A stretch of DNA of 64,000 bases from Acinetobacter populi (lineage in GTDB: Bacteria; Pseudomonadota; Gammaproteobacteria; Pseudomonadales; Moraxellaceae). Below are positions 52,294 to 61,540 of the stretch, piece after piece. Location of the stretch: assembly GCF_002174125.1 (NCBI RefSeq), contig NZ_NEXX01000001.1:992001-1056000 (forward strand), read 5' to 3'. The position numbers and the translations under genes were made by a program. Under the pieces are notes generated by a model. It did not search any database. It was given only the letters and a program-made list of their open reading frames with translations, and was not told where the DNA came from. The stretch's first letter is position 1, and every line of letters starts with the position of its first letter.

Positions 52294-52932
52294 ATGTCAG
52301 ACATGCAAATCAATCAACACAGTGCCTTGATTGTGATCGATGTACAAAATGGCTTTTGTCCAGGTGGTCATTTAGCAGTTGCCGAAGGTGACCAGATCGT
52401 CCCACTGATCAATCAATTGGCTGGGTATTTTGCCAATATCGTGATCACACAGGATTGGCATCCTGACAATCATATTTCCTTTGCAGAGAATCATCCGGGT
52501 AAACAGGCCTTTGAAACCATTACACTGGATTATGGCCCACAAGTCCTTTGGCCAAGTCATTGCGTACAAGGTAGCCATGATGCCGAACTACATCCCGACT
52601 TACAGTTGGCAAGCGCACAACTGATCCTACGCAAGGGTTTTCATACCCATATTGATAGCTATTCTGCCTTTGTTGAAGCTGATCAACAGACTCAGACTGG
52701 CTTAAGCAGCTATCTCAAAGAGCGCCAGATTGATACGGTTTTCCTTGTAGGACTGGCAACTGATTTTTGCGTCGCATGGAGTGCACTCGATGCTCGAAAA
52801 TTCGGCTTTGAAACCTATGTGATCGAAGATGCCTGTCGCGGTATCGATTTAAATGGTTCTCTTGCCGAAGCATGGCGCAATATGCAAAATGCTGGTGTAC
52901 ACCGTATTCATTCATACGATATTTTGAAATAA
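52294..52932 (+). CDS. pncA: Nicotinamidase
   Basis: A 212-residue isochorismatase-fold enzyme that converts nicotinamide to nicotinic acid for NAD salvage. The catalytic triad is visible: Asp in LIVIDVQNGFCPGG, Lys in LILRKGF, and Cys in GLATDFCVAWS. The metal site is TQDWHPDNH. The frame opens 39 bases upstream, and MSDMQINQH at 52294 is chosen as the likely start. It is 5 bp upstream of a BASS transporter gene, so they are probably one operon. Loss of this enzyme gives pyrazinamide resistance in other bacteria. Confidence 0.93.
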   Translation: MSDMQINQHSALIVIDVQNGFCPGGHLAVAEGDQIVPLINQLAGYFANIVITQDWHPDNHISFAENHPGKQAFETITLDYGPQVLWPSHCVQGSHDAELHPDLQLASAQLILRKGFHTHIDSYSAFVEADQQTQTGLSSYLKERQIDTVFLVGLATDFCVAWSALDARKFGFETYVIEDACRGIDLNGSLAEAWRNMQNAGVHRIHSYDILK

Positions 52933-52937
52933 ATTTT

Positions 52938-53873
52938 ATGTCCGCTTTTATTCGATTCAGTCAATTTATCCAGAAAACTTTTGCATTGTGGGTCATTCTT
53001 TTTGCCGCGATCGCCATGTATCAGCCGTCACTGTTTACTTGGTTATTGCCTTTTATCCCATTCATTCTCGGCATTATCATGTTCGGTATGGGCATGACCA
53101 TGACCTTGAATGATTTCAAAGAAGTTTTACGTTATCCAAAAGCCGTGTGGATTGGTGTATTTGCACATTTTCTGATTATGCCCTTGGTTGCCTATGCACT
53201 ATGTAAAATTTTTGCCTTGCCACAGGAGATTGCCATTGGTGTCTTGCTGGTAGGCTGCTGTCCAAGTGGAACCGCCTCCAATGTGATTACCTATATGGCA
53301 AAAGGCAATACGCCTTTGTCTGTTGCCTGTAGCTGTGTTTCTACCTGTATTGCACCGATTCTTACCCCGGCTATTTTCTATTTATTGGCAAGTGAATGGA
53401 TTCAGATTGATGCGCTATCCATGTTTAGCTCGATTTTGCAGGTAGTCTTGGTACCAATTATTTTAGGGCTGATTGTTCGCACGATTTTTAAAAGCAAAAT
53501 TGACTATTATCTGCAAGTCATGCCGATTATTTCCGTGGTTGCCATTGTGTCCATTGTCGCTGCCATTATTGGCGGTAATAAAGCACAGATCTTAAGCTCT
53601 GGGGCACTGATTTTAATGGTAGTGATACTGCATAATGGTTTTGGTTATTTATTTGGTTATTGGGCTGGTCGCTTGTTTAAACTGTCTTATGCAGATAATA
53701 AAGCCATTGCAATCGAAGTAGGAATGCAAAACTCTGGACTAGGTGTTGCACTGGCCGCAGTGCATTTTGCCGCATCACCGATCACCGCGGTACCCAGTGC
53801 AATCTTTAGCTTATGGCACAATATTTCCGGCCCTGCCCTTGCAACCTACTGGGCAAGTAAACAGAAGAAATAA
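52938..53873 (+). CDS. Bile acid:sodium symporter (BASS) family transporter, PanS-like
   Basis: A 311-residue membrane protein with about ten helices. BASS hallmarks are GMGMTMTLNDFKEVLRYPKAV, CCPSGTASNVITYMAKGN and IEVGMQNSGLGVALA, which hold the sodium-binding and substrate-contact residues. Bacterial members carry bile acids, pantoate or keto acids; the PanS-type keto-pantoate role is a plausible guess only. The reading frame extends upstream into pncA, but the ATG at 52938 gives the natural N-terminus. It is the second gene of a pair with pncA. Confidence 0.87.
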   Translation: MSAFIRFSQFIQKTFALWVILFAAIAMYQPSLFTWLLPFIPFILGIIMFGMGMTMTLNDFKEVLRYPKAVWIGVFAHFLIMPLVAYALCKIFALPQEIAIGVLLVGCCPSGTASNVITYMAKGNTPLSVACSCVSTCIAPILTPAIFYLLASEWIQIDALSMFSSILQVVLVPIILGLIVRTIFKSKIDYYLQVMPIISVVAIVSIVAAIIGGNKAQILSSGALILMVVILHNGFGYLFGYWAGRLFKLSYADNKAIAIEVGMQNSGLGVALAAVHFAASPITAVPSAIFSLWHNISGPALATYWASKQKK

Positions 53874-54276
53874 TATCTATTGATACTTCATCCATGAATT
53901 AAATTTGCAACTAAAATTTCTTCAGATGAGACCTAAAGATTGGCTATTAAGCGATAGTTTTGAATTCATGGGAATATTTTTGACATAGAAAAGCACCTTT
54001 CAAATAAAACTAGAAATGTCCAATTTGAAAGGTGCTTTTTCAATTTTTGTCTTTTTTAATTAAAAAAGCATTAAACTTCAATCTTTAGAATGAAAAATGT
54101 GAAAAGTAAGCAATTAAATAAAATATTCAATATAACCAATATGATGTATATATTGTTCAATCCATTAACCCTGTCTAATGCTAATTCAGGCATTTTTCAT
54201 CTAACTGTAAAATATAAGATGATGTATTTCCCGCTTAAATTAAATGCTGTAATTAACGCACAACACACGCCCTTTC
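53874..54276. other. Intergenic stretch between convergent BASS and AAHS genes
   Basis: 403 bp with a strong terminator at 53989-54040. A 75-codon open frame at 54090-54317 lacks a ribosome-binding sequence and overlaps the permease end, so it is not called. Nothing else was recognised. Confidence 0.6.
53989..54040. terminator. Rho-independent terminator, bidirectional
   Basis: A 16-bp stem (AAAGCACCTTTCAAAT with ATTTGAAAGGTGCTTT) has an 18-nt loop, five T residues follow on the plus strand, and A residues precede it. It lies between the convergent BASS and AAHS genes. Confidence 0.88.
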
Positions 54277-55635
54277 TTAGCTTTTTTCCAACTCCTGAGA
54301 TGGAATATTATTTATAGTTGCAATTCTATCATTGTCGTGCCTTTTTAAAACTACAATCGAAATAGCCGCCAATATTGCAGGAATACTGATCATGAGAAAA
54401 TTGGTTGTATGCGGCAAATTTAATGTCAATAACATTCCAGTCAATACTGGTCCGACAATTGCACCGACCCGTCCTATTGCAGATGCCCAACCAATACCTG
54501 TGGACCGAGCGACCAGAGGATAATACTGTGCAACATAACTATACAATAATATCGATGTCCCAATAGTTGTAGCACCTGCAACACCAACCAAACTATATAA
54601 AATGATTGTAGGGGAATTAAAACCTAGTCCAATTAAAGCCAATGCAGCTAAGACACACATGCCGACGACGACAGGTTTAAGATGAAATTTGTCTGCCAAA
54701 ACCCCACCCAGAATTGCTCCAATCATTGCCCCCACATTTAATGCCAGTAAAAATAGAATACTTGCACCTAATGAATAACCAGCGGCAAGCATCAGCTTGG
54801 GTAACCAACTACTTAATGCATACACCATGAGCAAACACATAAAAAAAGCTGTCCAAAACATCAAGGTACTAAATGTACGCCCCTCTTTAAACAAGACTTT
54901 TACAGAACTGTCTGAGCTGTCTGTCGATTCATTTAAAATGAGCTGTGTATCTTTCGATACCATACCATCAGGCGTAATTTTATTGACAATCACACGTGCC
55001 GACTCATACTGCTGATCTTTAACCAGATATGTTAATGATTCAGGTAAATATTTCCAGATGATGGGAAAGCCAAGAAGTGGAATACCGGCAATTAAAAACA
55101 TGATTTGCCAACCATAATCCTGTACCAGGATTGAGCCAAGTAATGCAGAAATAATACCGCCAATCGCATAACCGCTAAACATCACTGCAACCATCGTTGA
55201 TCTGATTTTTTTCGGGGCATATTCTGATGTCAAAGCCACCAAATTTGGCATGACACCACCTATACCTAGCCCAGCCAAGAAACGTAAAATCGCAAACTCT
55301 ACTGGCGTTGAAGCAAATGCACCTAAAAAGGTAAATCCACTAAAACAAGTCACGCACGCTAAAATAATTTTTTTACGTCCGAATTTGTCAGCTAAAGTAC
55401 CGAATGCCATTGCGCCAAACATCATGCCGCATAATGCAGTACTGGCTAACATACCAGCTTGTACTGAGGTTAACGACCACTCTTGCATTAATAATGGTAA
55501 TGCAACCCCATAAATCACCAAGTCATAGCCATCAAAAATGATAATAAGTAAACACCAGAATAAAACACCCCAGTGAAATTTACCGAATTTTGCCTCATCA
55601 ATTACTGAATTGACATTTAATATATCCCTAGCCAT
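54277..55635 (-). CDS. AAHS-family aromatic acid:H+ symporter (MFS)
   Basis: A 452-residue, 12-helix MFS transporter of the aromatic acid:H+ symporter group (PcaK/BenK/VanK/MucK). Landmarks are DGYDLVIYGVALPLLM in helix 1 (the Asp-Gly-Tyr-Asp needed for transport), GTLADKFGRKK in the first loop, and GIGGVMPNLVALTSEYAPKKIRS. The ATG at 55635 has AGGAGGTGA directly upstream, better than one 57 bases earlier. The upstream gene is a DcaP-like porin, and the two form an outer-plus-inner membrane uptake unit. The actual aromatic or dicarboxylic substrate is unknown. Confidence 0.88.
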   Translation of the reverse strand: MARDILNVNSVIDEAKFGKFHWGVLFWCLLIIIFDGYDLVIYGVALPLLMQEWSLTSVQAGMLASTALCGMMFGAMAFGTLADKFGRKKIILACVTCFSGFTFLGAFASTPVEFAILRFLAGLGIGGVMPNLVALTSEYAPKKIRSTMVAVMFSGYAIGGIISALLGSILVQDYGWQIMFLIAGIPLLGFPIIWKYLPESLTYLVKDQQYESARVIVNKITPDGMVSKDTQLILNESTDSSDSSVKVLFKEGRTFSTLMFWTAFFMCLLMVYALSSWLPKLMLAAGYSLGASILFLLALNVGAMIGAILGGVLADKFHLKPVVVGMCVLAALALIGLGFNSPTIILYSLVGVAGATTIGTSILLYSYVAQYYPLVARSTGIGWASAIGRVGAIVGPVLTGMLLTLNLPHTTNFLMISIPAILAAISIVVLKRHDNDRIATINNIPSQELEKS

Positions 55636-55726
55636 GTTCTCACCTCCTATGTGAGCATGAAGTTGATCCCTCTTTATGCCTTTATTGTCCATCCTTTAGA
55701 CATGGTTTAGCACAGCATTCAGAATC

Positions 55727-55745
55727 TTCCCTCACTATGGTTAAT
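55727..55745 (-). promoter_or_regulatory. Shared 19-bp motif upstream of the AAHS permease
   Basis: Minus-strand ATTAACCATAGTGAGGGAA, found again with 3 differences upstream of the porin (57167-57185). It lies 92 bases before the permease start. It may be a common operator; no regulator gene is adjacent. Confidence 0.5.
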
Positions 55746-55836
55746 TTCGAATTTTCCATTCAAAAGATTTTTAAACTGTGTTGCCAATGAATCAGGAAAC
55801 ACACTGTGATCAACGCCAAGTTCCCTTGTACACCTA

Positions 55837-57138
55837 TTAAAATTGATAGATTGCCGTCAAGTTAAACCGATTATCCTGTCCTTTAATGGCATTAAAGGTT
55901 TCACGTTCACCATAAACATATTCAACGCCAAAACTTATTGGTGTAATCGGCGAATACATCGCATTTACCCATCCCTGCCAAAGGCTTTTATTTTGATTAG
56001 AGTTATTGTGTTGTAACTGAGCAAATTCATTACTATCTTCTGCACGCATATAGCCGTAACCAATCGTCGAGCGTAGTTTTGTGGTAAATTGATGGGTTAA
56101 TCCCAGACTAAACACATCAAATTCATTCAAATGCATATTGTGCTGATCATCCAACGCATAGGCACTATTGGTCCACAGAATAAAGCGGCCATCTCCTTTG
56201 ACATGATAATAATCTGCTTTAAATTGAGTGTGGTCAGTTAATGGATATGTGCCACCAAGACCAATACCCCAAGCTAATGCATCATCAGCATAGGTTTTTT
56301 TCTGAGCCATAAATGTTCGTGCAGATAATTTAGCCCCCTGATTAAATGCGTGGTTTAAGCGTCCGACCAATGCCGGTCCACTTGTTTTATACTCCGGATC
56401 TGAGGTTGCAGTATATTTTGGATCTTCTGCACTGAATGCAAAACTGGTGTGATCAGATAAGTGGCGGGTATATTTAACCAGTGGGGTGCGTTGCAGTGCG
56501 CCGCCCACATAAGTCGCTGCATCAATTGTTTCTGGTAAATATTCTGGTGCAATAAAGTTCGACCAGGTTTGCCCAACCAGCCAATCACCATAATTTAGAT
56601 AAGCGTGGCGAATACGGAACTGATCTCTAGTTGCTCCACCAAAAAAATCTAATTCTAACTTTGCACTGAGGTTCTGATCATCAATAGGCACTTTAAAATC
56701 CATGCCCAAACGCGTTACATTGACCGTTGTTCTGAATTGATCTGCTTGTTGCTGTGCCTCATTACTATGTTGCAATGGTACAGTATTGATTGCGTTGTAC
56801 ATTGTCGATGCGCCCTTCATCTGATAGGAAGCATCAGCACGGATATAGCCATAGAGATTAAATGACATATCCGATTTTAATAAACTTGCTTTCGGTGCGG
56901 GTTCTGTTGCTGGATTTATTGTAGAAGGTGAAACGATCTGGGTTTGTTTAAGATTTAATATCTCACGTAACTCTTGAATTTCTGCACGTAGCTGTGCGAT
57001 TTCACTGGAACTATCAGCGACAGCAATTCCAGGTAGGCTTAATGGCAGAAATAATCCAACCACACCATACAGCTTTTTTTTTGAACAAATATGCATATAT
57101 GTACTTCCTGTATCATATAACGATGTAATTTTTTGCAT
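55837..57138 (-). CDS. DcaP-like outer membrane porin
   Basis: A 433-residue porin. After an extended basic N-region a signal sequence ends near AVADS (about residue 42), a short coiled-coil follows (SEIAQLRAEIQELREILN, as in DcaP trimers), and then about 16-18 amphipathic strands ending in the C-terminal Phe (LTAIYQF). DcaP proteins of Acinetobacter take up dicarboxylates and related anions. The start has a near-perfect AGGAGGTGA. It is 201 bp upstream of the AAHS permease. Substrate inferred from the pairing. Confidence 0.87.
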   Translation of the reverse strand: MQKITSLYDTGSTYMHICSKKKLYGVVGLFLPLSLPGIAVADSSSEIAQLRAEIQELREILNLKQTQIVSPSTINPATEPAPKASLLKSDMSFNLYGYIRADASYQMKGASTMYNAINTVPLQHSNEAQQQADQFRTTVNVTRLGMDFKVPIDDQNLSAKLELDFFGGATRDQFRIRHAYLNYGDWLVGQTWSNFIAPEYLPETIDAATYVGGALQRTPLVKYTRHLSDHTSFAFSAEDPKYTATSDPEYKTSGPALVGRLNHAFNQGAKLSARTFMAQKKTYADDALAWGIGLGGTYPLTDHTQFKADYYHVKGDGRFILWTNSAYALDDQHNMHLNEFDVFSLGLTHQFTTKLRSTIGYGYMRAEDSNEFAQLQHNNSNQNKSLWQGWVNAMYSPITPISFGVEYVYGERETFNAIKGQDNRFNLTAIYQF

Positions 57139-57166
57139 AAGTCACCTCCTTAGGTGAAATATGCAT

Positions 57167-57185
57167 TTCCCTCATTACCGTTAAT
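57167..57185 (-). promoter_or_regulatory. Shared 19-bp motif upstream of the porin
   Basis: Minus-strand ATTAACGGTAATGAGGGAA, 16 of 19 bases as in the permease leader. It lies 29 bases before the porin ATG. A TTGACT element lies further upstream near 57210, so the motif may fall just past the transcription start. Confidence 0.5.
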
Positions 57186-57235
57186 GGCTAATTTTAAACC
57201 AGTTGTAAAATAGTCAAACTGGGATTCTCGGGTAC

Positions 57236-57913
57236 CTAATCAAAATTTTTGGCTATAAATCCTTGATAAGTGAGGGCTTGACTAAAGCAGTAAGTCTCAT
57301 TAAATCCAGCCTGCTGTAAAATGTCACAGTACTCCTGTTCATTTACTAAAAAAAAGTCTTGTGGCAACCGTGTCATCATCGTGTCTGTCTGCTTTTGGCT
57401 TAGTCCATTGCTTTGACATAAATAAGGTAAGGCTTGCCACAGTGCAGGTTGCGCCATCTGCATCAGATCGTAAGTCAGCAAAATTGCTTGTCGCAAACAA
57501 TGTTGATTTAAAATCTGAAAAAATGGTAGCTTTGCTGTAAATTCAATAAAATGTGCGACTAAAAGTACTAAAATACTGTGAAATTTGGCTGACGCTGCCA
57601 GTACCGATGCATCGCCAAGTACAAACTGCACACGAGAATTTTCATTCAGTGGCGCAATATTTTTCCGCGCTTGATCCAGCATATTTTCAGAAACATCAAT
57701 TGCGGTAAAATGCCATGTGTGATTAACATTGAGCAACTCGCGTAGCTCATGTCCAGTGCCACAACCTATAATCAATATCTGAGCATGGTCTGGCATCGTT
57801 GCCTTGAGAATTGCCTTGACCTGTTGATGCATGGTTTCATAACCAGGAATAAGCTGACGAATATGCTGGTCATAACTCGCCACGATCTGTGGATGGTTAA
57901 AATCTTTAGTCAT
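57236..57913 (-). CDS. Class I SAM-dependent methyltransferase
   Basis: A 225-residue Rossmann-fold methyltransferase. Motif I (LIIGCGTGHELREL) near residue 52 binds S-adenosylmethionine, motif II is TAIDVSENML, and VLGDASVLAASAKFHSILVLLVAHF covers the next strand and helix. The N-terminus (FNHPQIVASYDQHIRQLIPGYE) recalls CmoA-type enzymes, but the identity is uncertain. I do not think it is BioC despite the adjacent bioB. It starts 38 bp after the bioB remnant ends; the start at 57913 has GGAG nearby and is preferred over a longer frame. Confidence 0.75.
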   Translation of the reverse strand: MTKDFNHPQIVASYDQHIRQLIPGYETMHQQVKAILKATMPDHAQILIIGCGTGHELRELLNVNHTWHFTAIDVSENMLDQARKNIAPLNENSRVQFVLGDASVLAASAKFHSILVLLVAHFIEFTAKLPFFQILNQHCLRQAILLTYDLMQMAQPALWQALPYLCQSNGLSQKQTDTMMTRLPQDFFLVNEQEYCDILQQAGFNETYCFSQALTYQGFIAKNFD

Positions 57914-57950
57914 ATCAACTTTCTCCGAGAATAATAAGCTTAAAATGCAC

Positions 57951-58946
57951 TTAACCTGCCATGGCATCTATGGCTAATGGTTGTGGTTTTAGCTGTGTAG
58001 ACTCGGTAATCAATCCCAATTTTTCAAATAAAATTTGATCGGAATTAAGCCCAGCATTCGGCGTCGTTAATAATTTATCGCCAGAAAAAATCTAATTTGC
58101 ACCTGCCATAAACGCCATGGCTTGATCAGAATGTGTTAATGATTCCCTCCCCGCAGAAAGACGAATATAACTTTGCGGCATAATTATTCTTGCAGTAGCA
58201 ATCGTTCTGATCCATTCAATCACATCCAGTTTTTCTACATCTGCCAATGGTGTACCCGCAATCGGAACCAGCATATTGATCGGTACCGACTGTGGATGTT
58301 GTGGTAATGTCGCCAGTTCAAGCAACAAACCGATCCGATCCTGATTCTTTTCTCCTAAACCAACAATACCGCCACTACAAACCTTTAAACCAGCCTGACG
58401 TACCTGTTCGAGGGTATCTAACCGATCATCAAAACTGCGAGTAGAAATGATATGTGAATAATATTCTCGTGAAGTATCTAAATTATGGTTGTAATAATCC
58501 AGACCAGCCTGTTTAAGACGCTGTGCTTGTGAACCGCTTAACATCCCCAGCGTCATGCAGGTTTCCAGTCCAAGTGCTTTAACTTGTTTTACCAAATCAA
58601 GCACATATGGCATATCACGTTCATGTGGATTACGCCAGGCAGCGCCCATACAAAATCGCATAGAACCAGAGGCTTTCGCCTGTTTGGCTTCCATAATCAC
58701 CCTATCAATGGCAATACGCTTTTCTGCCTCCAAACCCGAATCATAATGTGCAGATTGCGAACAATATTTACAATCTTCTGGGCATTTTCCTGTTTTTATT
58801 GATAATAGCGTACTGATTTGTATGGTATTGGCTTTAAAGTGCTGGCGATGTACACTTTGTGCTTCAAATAATAGATCCAACAGCGGTTGTTGATAAATAT
58901 GTTGAATCTCATCTCGTGTCCAATCATTTCTTAACATGTCTGACAT
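57951..58946 (-). pseudogene. bioB: Biotin synthase gene interrupted by an in-frame amber codon
   Basis: Radical-SAM biotin synthase, which inserts sulfur into dethiobiotin. The cluster cysteines CPEDCKYC (55, 59, 62) and later [23 protein letters not shown] and RLSAGRE motifs are intact. After FMAGAN a TAG codon (58092-58094) ends translation at residue 284, but the same frame continues for 46 codons (IFSGDKLLTTPN and onward) to a TAA at 57951. This continuation is homologous to the normal BioB C-terminus, where Ser usually stands at the TAG position. A single C-to-A change from TCG would explain it. The start may be 58946 or 58937. Activity is doubtful because the last barrel strand region is lost. 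A sequencing error cannot be excluded. Confidence 0.85.
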
Positions 58947-58991
58947 CCTACAGTTACTCACCTAAGGTTGAATTGGGCTTTTAATTCTGGT

Positions 58992-60683
58992 CTAGAACAC
59001 ATCTGCATTGAGATTAAATTCCATACACATCATTTCTTGCAATTTAAATTTTTGCGCCTTACCAGAAGCAGTCATGGGAAATTCAGTTAAAAATTTGACG
59101 TAACGTGGAATTTTATTATGTGAAATTTTGTCCTTACAAAATATACGAATCGCTTCTTCACTACAGCTGCGACCTTCATGCAAAATAATACAGGCACATA
59201 ATTCTTCGCCATATCGTTCATCAGGTAAACCAATCACTTGGACTTCTGAAATTTCTGGATGGGTATATAGAAAATCCTCTATTTCTTTTGGAAAGAGATT
59301 TTCTCCGCCACGTATTACCATATCTTTCATACGTCCTTTGATTTTGATATAGCCCTCTTGATCCATTTGTGCAATATCGCCCGTATGCATCCAGTTATTG
59401 AGATCAATTACCTCATGGGTCTTTTCAGGTTCTGCCCAATATCCCGCCATAACGGAATAACCACGTACACATAATTCTCCTGACACTCCCAATGGCACAA
59501 TATTGCCCTCTGGATCGACAATTTTTATTTCCACATGCGGATGAACATGCCCAACAGTACTCACCCGTTTGTCTATTGGATCATCGATATAGCTCTGTAC
59601 ACTGACTGGTGATGTCTCGGTCATGCCATAGCAAATGGTGATTTCAGACATATGCATACGTTCCATTACGCGCTGCATAATCTCTTTGGGACAGGGACTC
59701 CCTGCCATAATTCCTGTACGTAATGAGGAAAGATCATATTGTTCAAAATCTTCCTGTTCTAGCATCGCAATAAACATGGTGGGAACACCATAAGCCGCTG
59801 TACAGCGCTCTTGATGAATCGTATTTAAAGACTCTCTAGCATTGAATACTGCCGCAGGATAAACCATCGTCGCACCATGGCTAATACATGCCAAATTGCC
59901 CATCACCATCCCAAAACAATGAAATAGCGGCACTGAAATACAGATTTTATCCTGAGCAGTTAAGCCAATTCCTTCGCCAACAAAAAAACCATTATTTAGA
60001 ATATTGTGGTGCGTCAACATTGTACCTTTCGGATTACCTGTCGTACCTGAAGTGAATTGAATGTTAATCGTGTCATCAAATTGTAAAGTCCCCGCAATTT
60101 TGGCAACCTGCATACGTTGCTGCTCTAAAGGTTGCTCAAGTAAATCCTGAAACCGATAAAACATTTCTGGTACGGAATGATCAATCTTAATTACGACTTC
60201 TAATTGCGGCAGTTGTTGTAGCTTAAGCTTTTTATCACTTGTCTGGAGAATTTCTGGGGAAATTTGGGTCAGTACTTGTTGATAATCAGTACTTTTAAAT
60301 TTGGAGGCAATCACTAAACCCCTACAACCTACTTTATTGAGAACATAATGCAGCTCTTGGGCTTTATAGGCAGGATTTAAATTGACCAGAATCACGCCTA
60401 TTTTAAAAGCGGCAAACTGGGCAACCGTCCACTCCCAACAATTTGGTGACCAAATACCCAGTCGTTCCCCTTTTTGAAATCCTAATGCGATGAGGCTACA
60501 TGCAAAAGCTTCTACTTTTACCTGTAACTCTCGATAGGTTAGTCGTTTATTTTGAAAAACGCTAATCAATGCATCTTGATCAGCGTAGTTGTCACAAGCT
60601 TTATCAAACAGTTCACCAATCGTCATGCCAATGAGTGGTTGAGAACTCTTCCCTGATAGATAACTTAACTTTATGGGTTCCAT
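58992..60683 (-). CDS. AMP-dependent acyl-CoA synthetase (ACSF2-like)
   Basis: A 563-residue adenylate-forming ligase that joins a carboxylic acid to CoA through an acyl-AMP. The P-loop [13 protein letters not shown] (about 210-222), the YGMTETSP motif (about 358), the [15 protein letters not shown] and HTGDIAQMD region, and the C-terminal [20 protein letters not shown] and Lys-containing SGKAQKFKL motifs (catalytic Lys) are complete. The overall pattern resembles ACSF2/medium-chain synthetases. It lies between a TetR gene and bioB, opposite the liu operon, so activation of short or branched acids such as isovalerate is a reasonable guess. Confidence 0.88.
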   Translation of the reverse strand: MEPIKLSYLSGKSSQPLIGMTIGELFDKACDNYADQDALISVFQNKRLTYRELQVKVEAFACSLIALGFQKGERLGIWSPNCWEWTVAQFAAFKIGVILVNLNPAYKAQELHYVLNKVGCRGLVIASKFKSTDYQQVLTQISPEILQTSDKKLKLQQLPQLEVVIKIDHSVPEMFYRFQDLLEQPLEQQRMQVAKIAGTLQFDDTINIQFTSGTTGNPKGTMLTHHNILNNGFFVGEGIGLTAQDKICISVPLFHCFGMVMGNLACISHGATMVYPAAVFNARESLNTIHQERCTAAYGVPTMFIAMLEQEDFEQYDLSSLRTGIMAGSPCPKEIMQRVMERMHMSEITICYGMTETSPVSVQSYIDDPIDKRVSTVGHVHPHVEIKIVDPEGNIVPLGVSGELCVRGYSVMAGYWAEPEKTHEVIDLNNWMHTGDIAQMDQEGYIKIKGRMKDMVIRGGENLFPKEIEDFLYTHPEISEVQVIGLPDERYGEELCACIILHEGRSCSEEAIRIFCKDKISHNKIPRYVKFLTEFPMTASGKAQKFKLQEMMCMEFNLNADVF

Positions 60684-60747
60684 TGAATCACGCTCCTTGA
60701 TTCTTTTTGACTTACTTATTCCTAACTGCTAAGCCAACCTAACTTAT

Positions 60748-61395
60748 TTATACTTCTCTATCGTCACCTAAAAACTTCTTTTCAATTCGTACTGAACTCA
60801 AGCAGAAATCAGCCACTTGTTTACTAAAATAGTCTTTATGTGATTGATTAAAATTATTTTTCTGCACTGGATCAAGTGGTTCAATGACAGAAAACGTCAT
60901 CGCCCCTACCATACAAAGTGCGGTGGTATTCAGATCTTCAAACTCAAACACACCCTTGGTATGACCTTCCTCCAAAATGCGATAAATAGCATCCTTAATC
61001 AATTTTTTGCTTTTAAATCGTTCGTATTCGACCTCAGCATCAACAGGTTCCAACATTAACGAATATGAAAGCTGTGGGCTATTTAGGGCACGTTTTACAA
61101 ATGTTGCCACTGCTTTGTGAAGTTTCTGCTCGACTGGCAACTCTTGCAATGAAATCGCATGCAAAATGTCTACCTCGAAGTGAATCGCTTGAGAAAGTAC
61201 TTCAATTAAGATTTGACTCTTATTATCAAAGTAACGATACACCAAGCCACTTGAAACACCAGCCAGCTCGGCAATGGCTTGCACCTGTGCCTCTTTGAAA
61301 CCGCCTTGAGCAATGAGCTGCTTTGCAGATTGCAATATCGCTTTACGATTTTGCTCAATACGTTCTTGCATCAAAGATGATCGTTTATAGCTCAT
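60748..61395 (-). CDS. TetR family regulator of the liu region
   Basis: A 215-residue TetR-type repressor. The helix-turn-helix is at about residues 12-62 ([40 protein letters not shown] in pieces), followed by a ligand domain. It is divergent from the isovaleryl-CoA dehydrogenase gene and upstream of the acyl-CoA synthetase, like the LiuQ-type regulators of leucine catabolism in other proteobacteria. CoA thioesters are typical inducers. The name LiuQ is not assigned because I cannot confirm orthology. Confidence 0.82.
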   Translation of the reverse strand: MSYKRSSLMQERIEQNRKAILQSAKQLIAQGGFKEAQVQAIAELAGVSSGLVYRYFDNKSQILIEVLSQAIHFEVDILHAISLQELPVEQKLHKAVATFVKRALNSPQLSYSLMLEPVDAEVEYERFKSKKLIKDAIYRILEEGHTKGVFEFEDLNTTALCMVGAMTFSVIEPLDPVQKNNFNQSHKDYFSKQVADFCLSSVRIEKKFLGDDREV

Positions 61396-61472
61396 AATTT
61401 ATTCTCACCCATTTAAAATGAATTGTAAATCATTTTTTGAATTAATATTCACTTTTTTAAAAAAAAGGAGTA

Positions 61473-61499
61473 TCGTAAATCTATCAAATAAGTTTACGA
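61473..61499. promoter_or_regulatory. 27-bp inverted repeat, candidate TetR operator of the liu region
   Basis: Perfect 7-bp arms TCGTAAA (61473-61479) and TTTACGA (61493-61499) with a 13-base centre, in the divergent 145-bp region between the TetR gene and liuA. The size is normal for a TetR-family site. Confidence 0.5.
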
Positions 61500-61540
61500 C
61501 AGATAAATGTCGATGGAAAACCAATGGAAGGATACAGCAA

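Noticed and set aside
54090..54317. 75-codon plus-strand gene
   Set aside because: It overlaps the AAHS gene end, has no ribosome-binding sequence, and shows no family features.
57236..57913. BioC malonyl-ACP methyltransferase, suggested by the adjacent bioB
   Set aside because: The N-terminus resembles CmoA-like enzymes rather than BioC, and no other bio genes are present.
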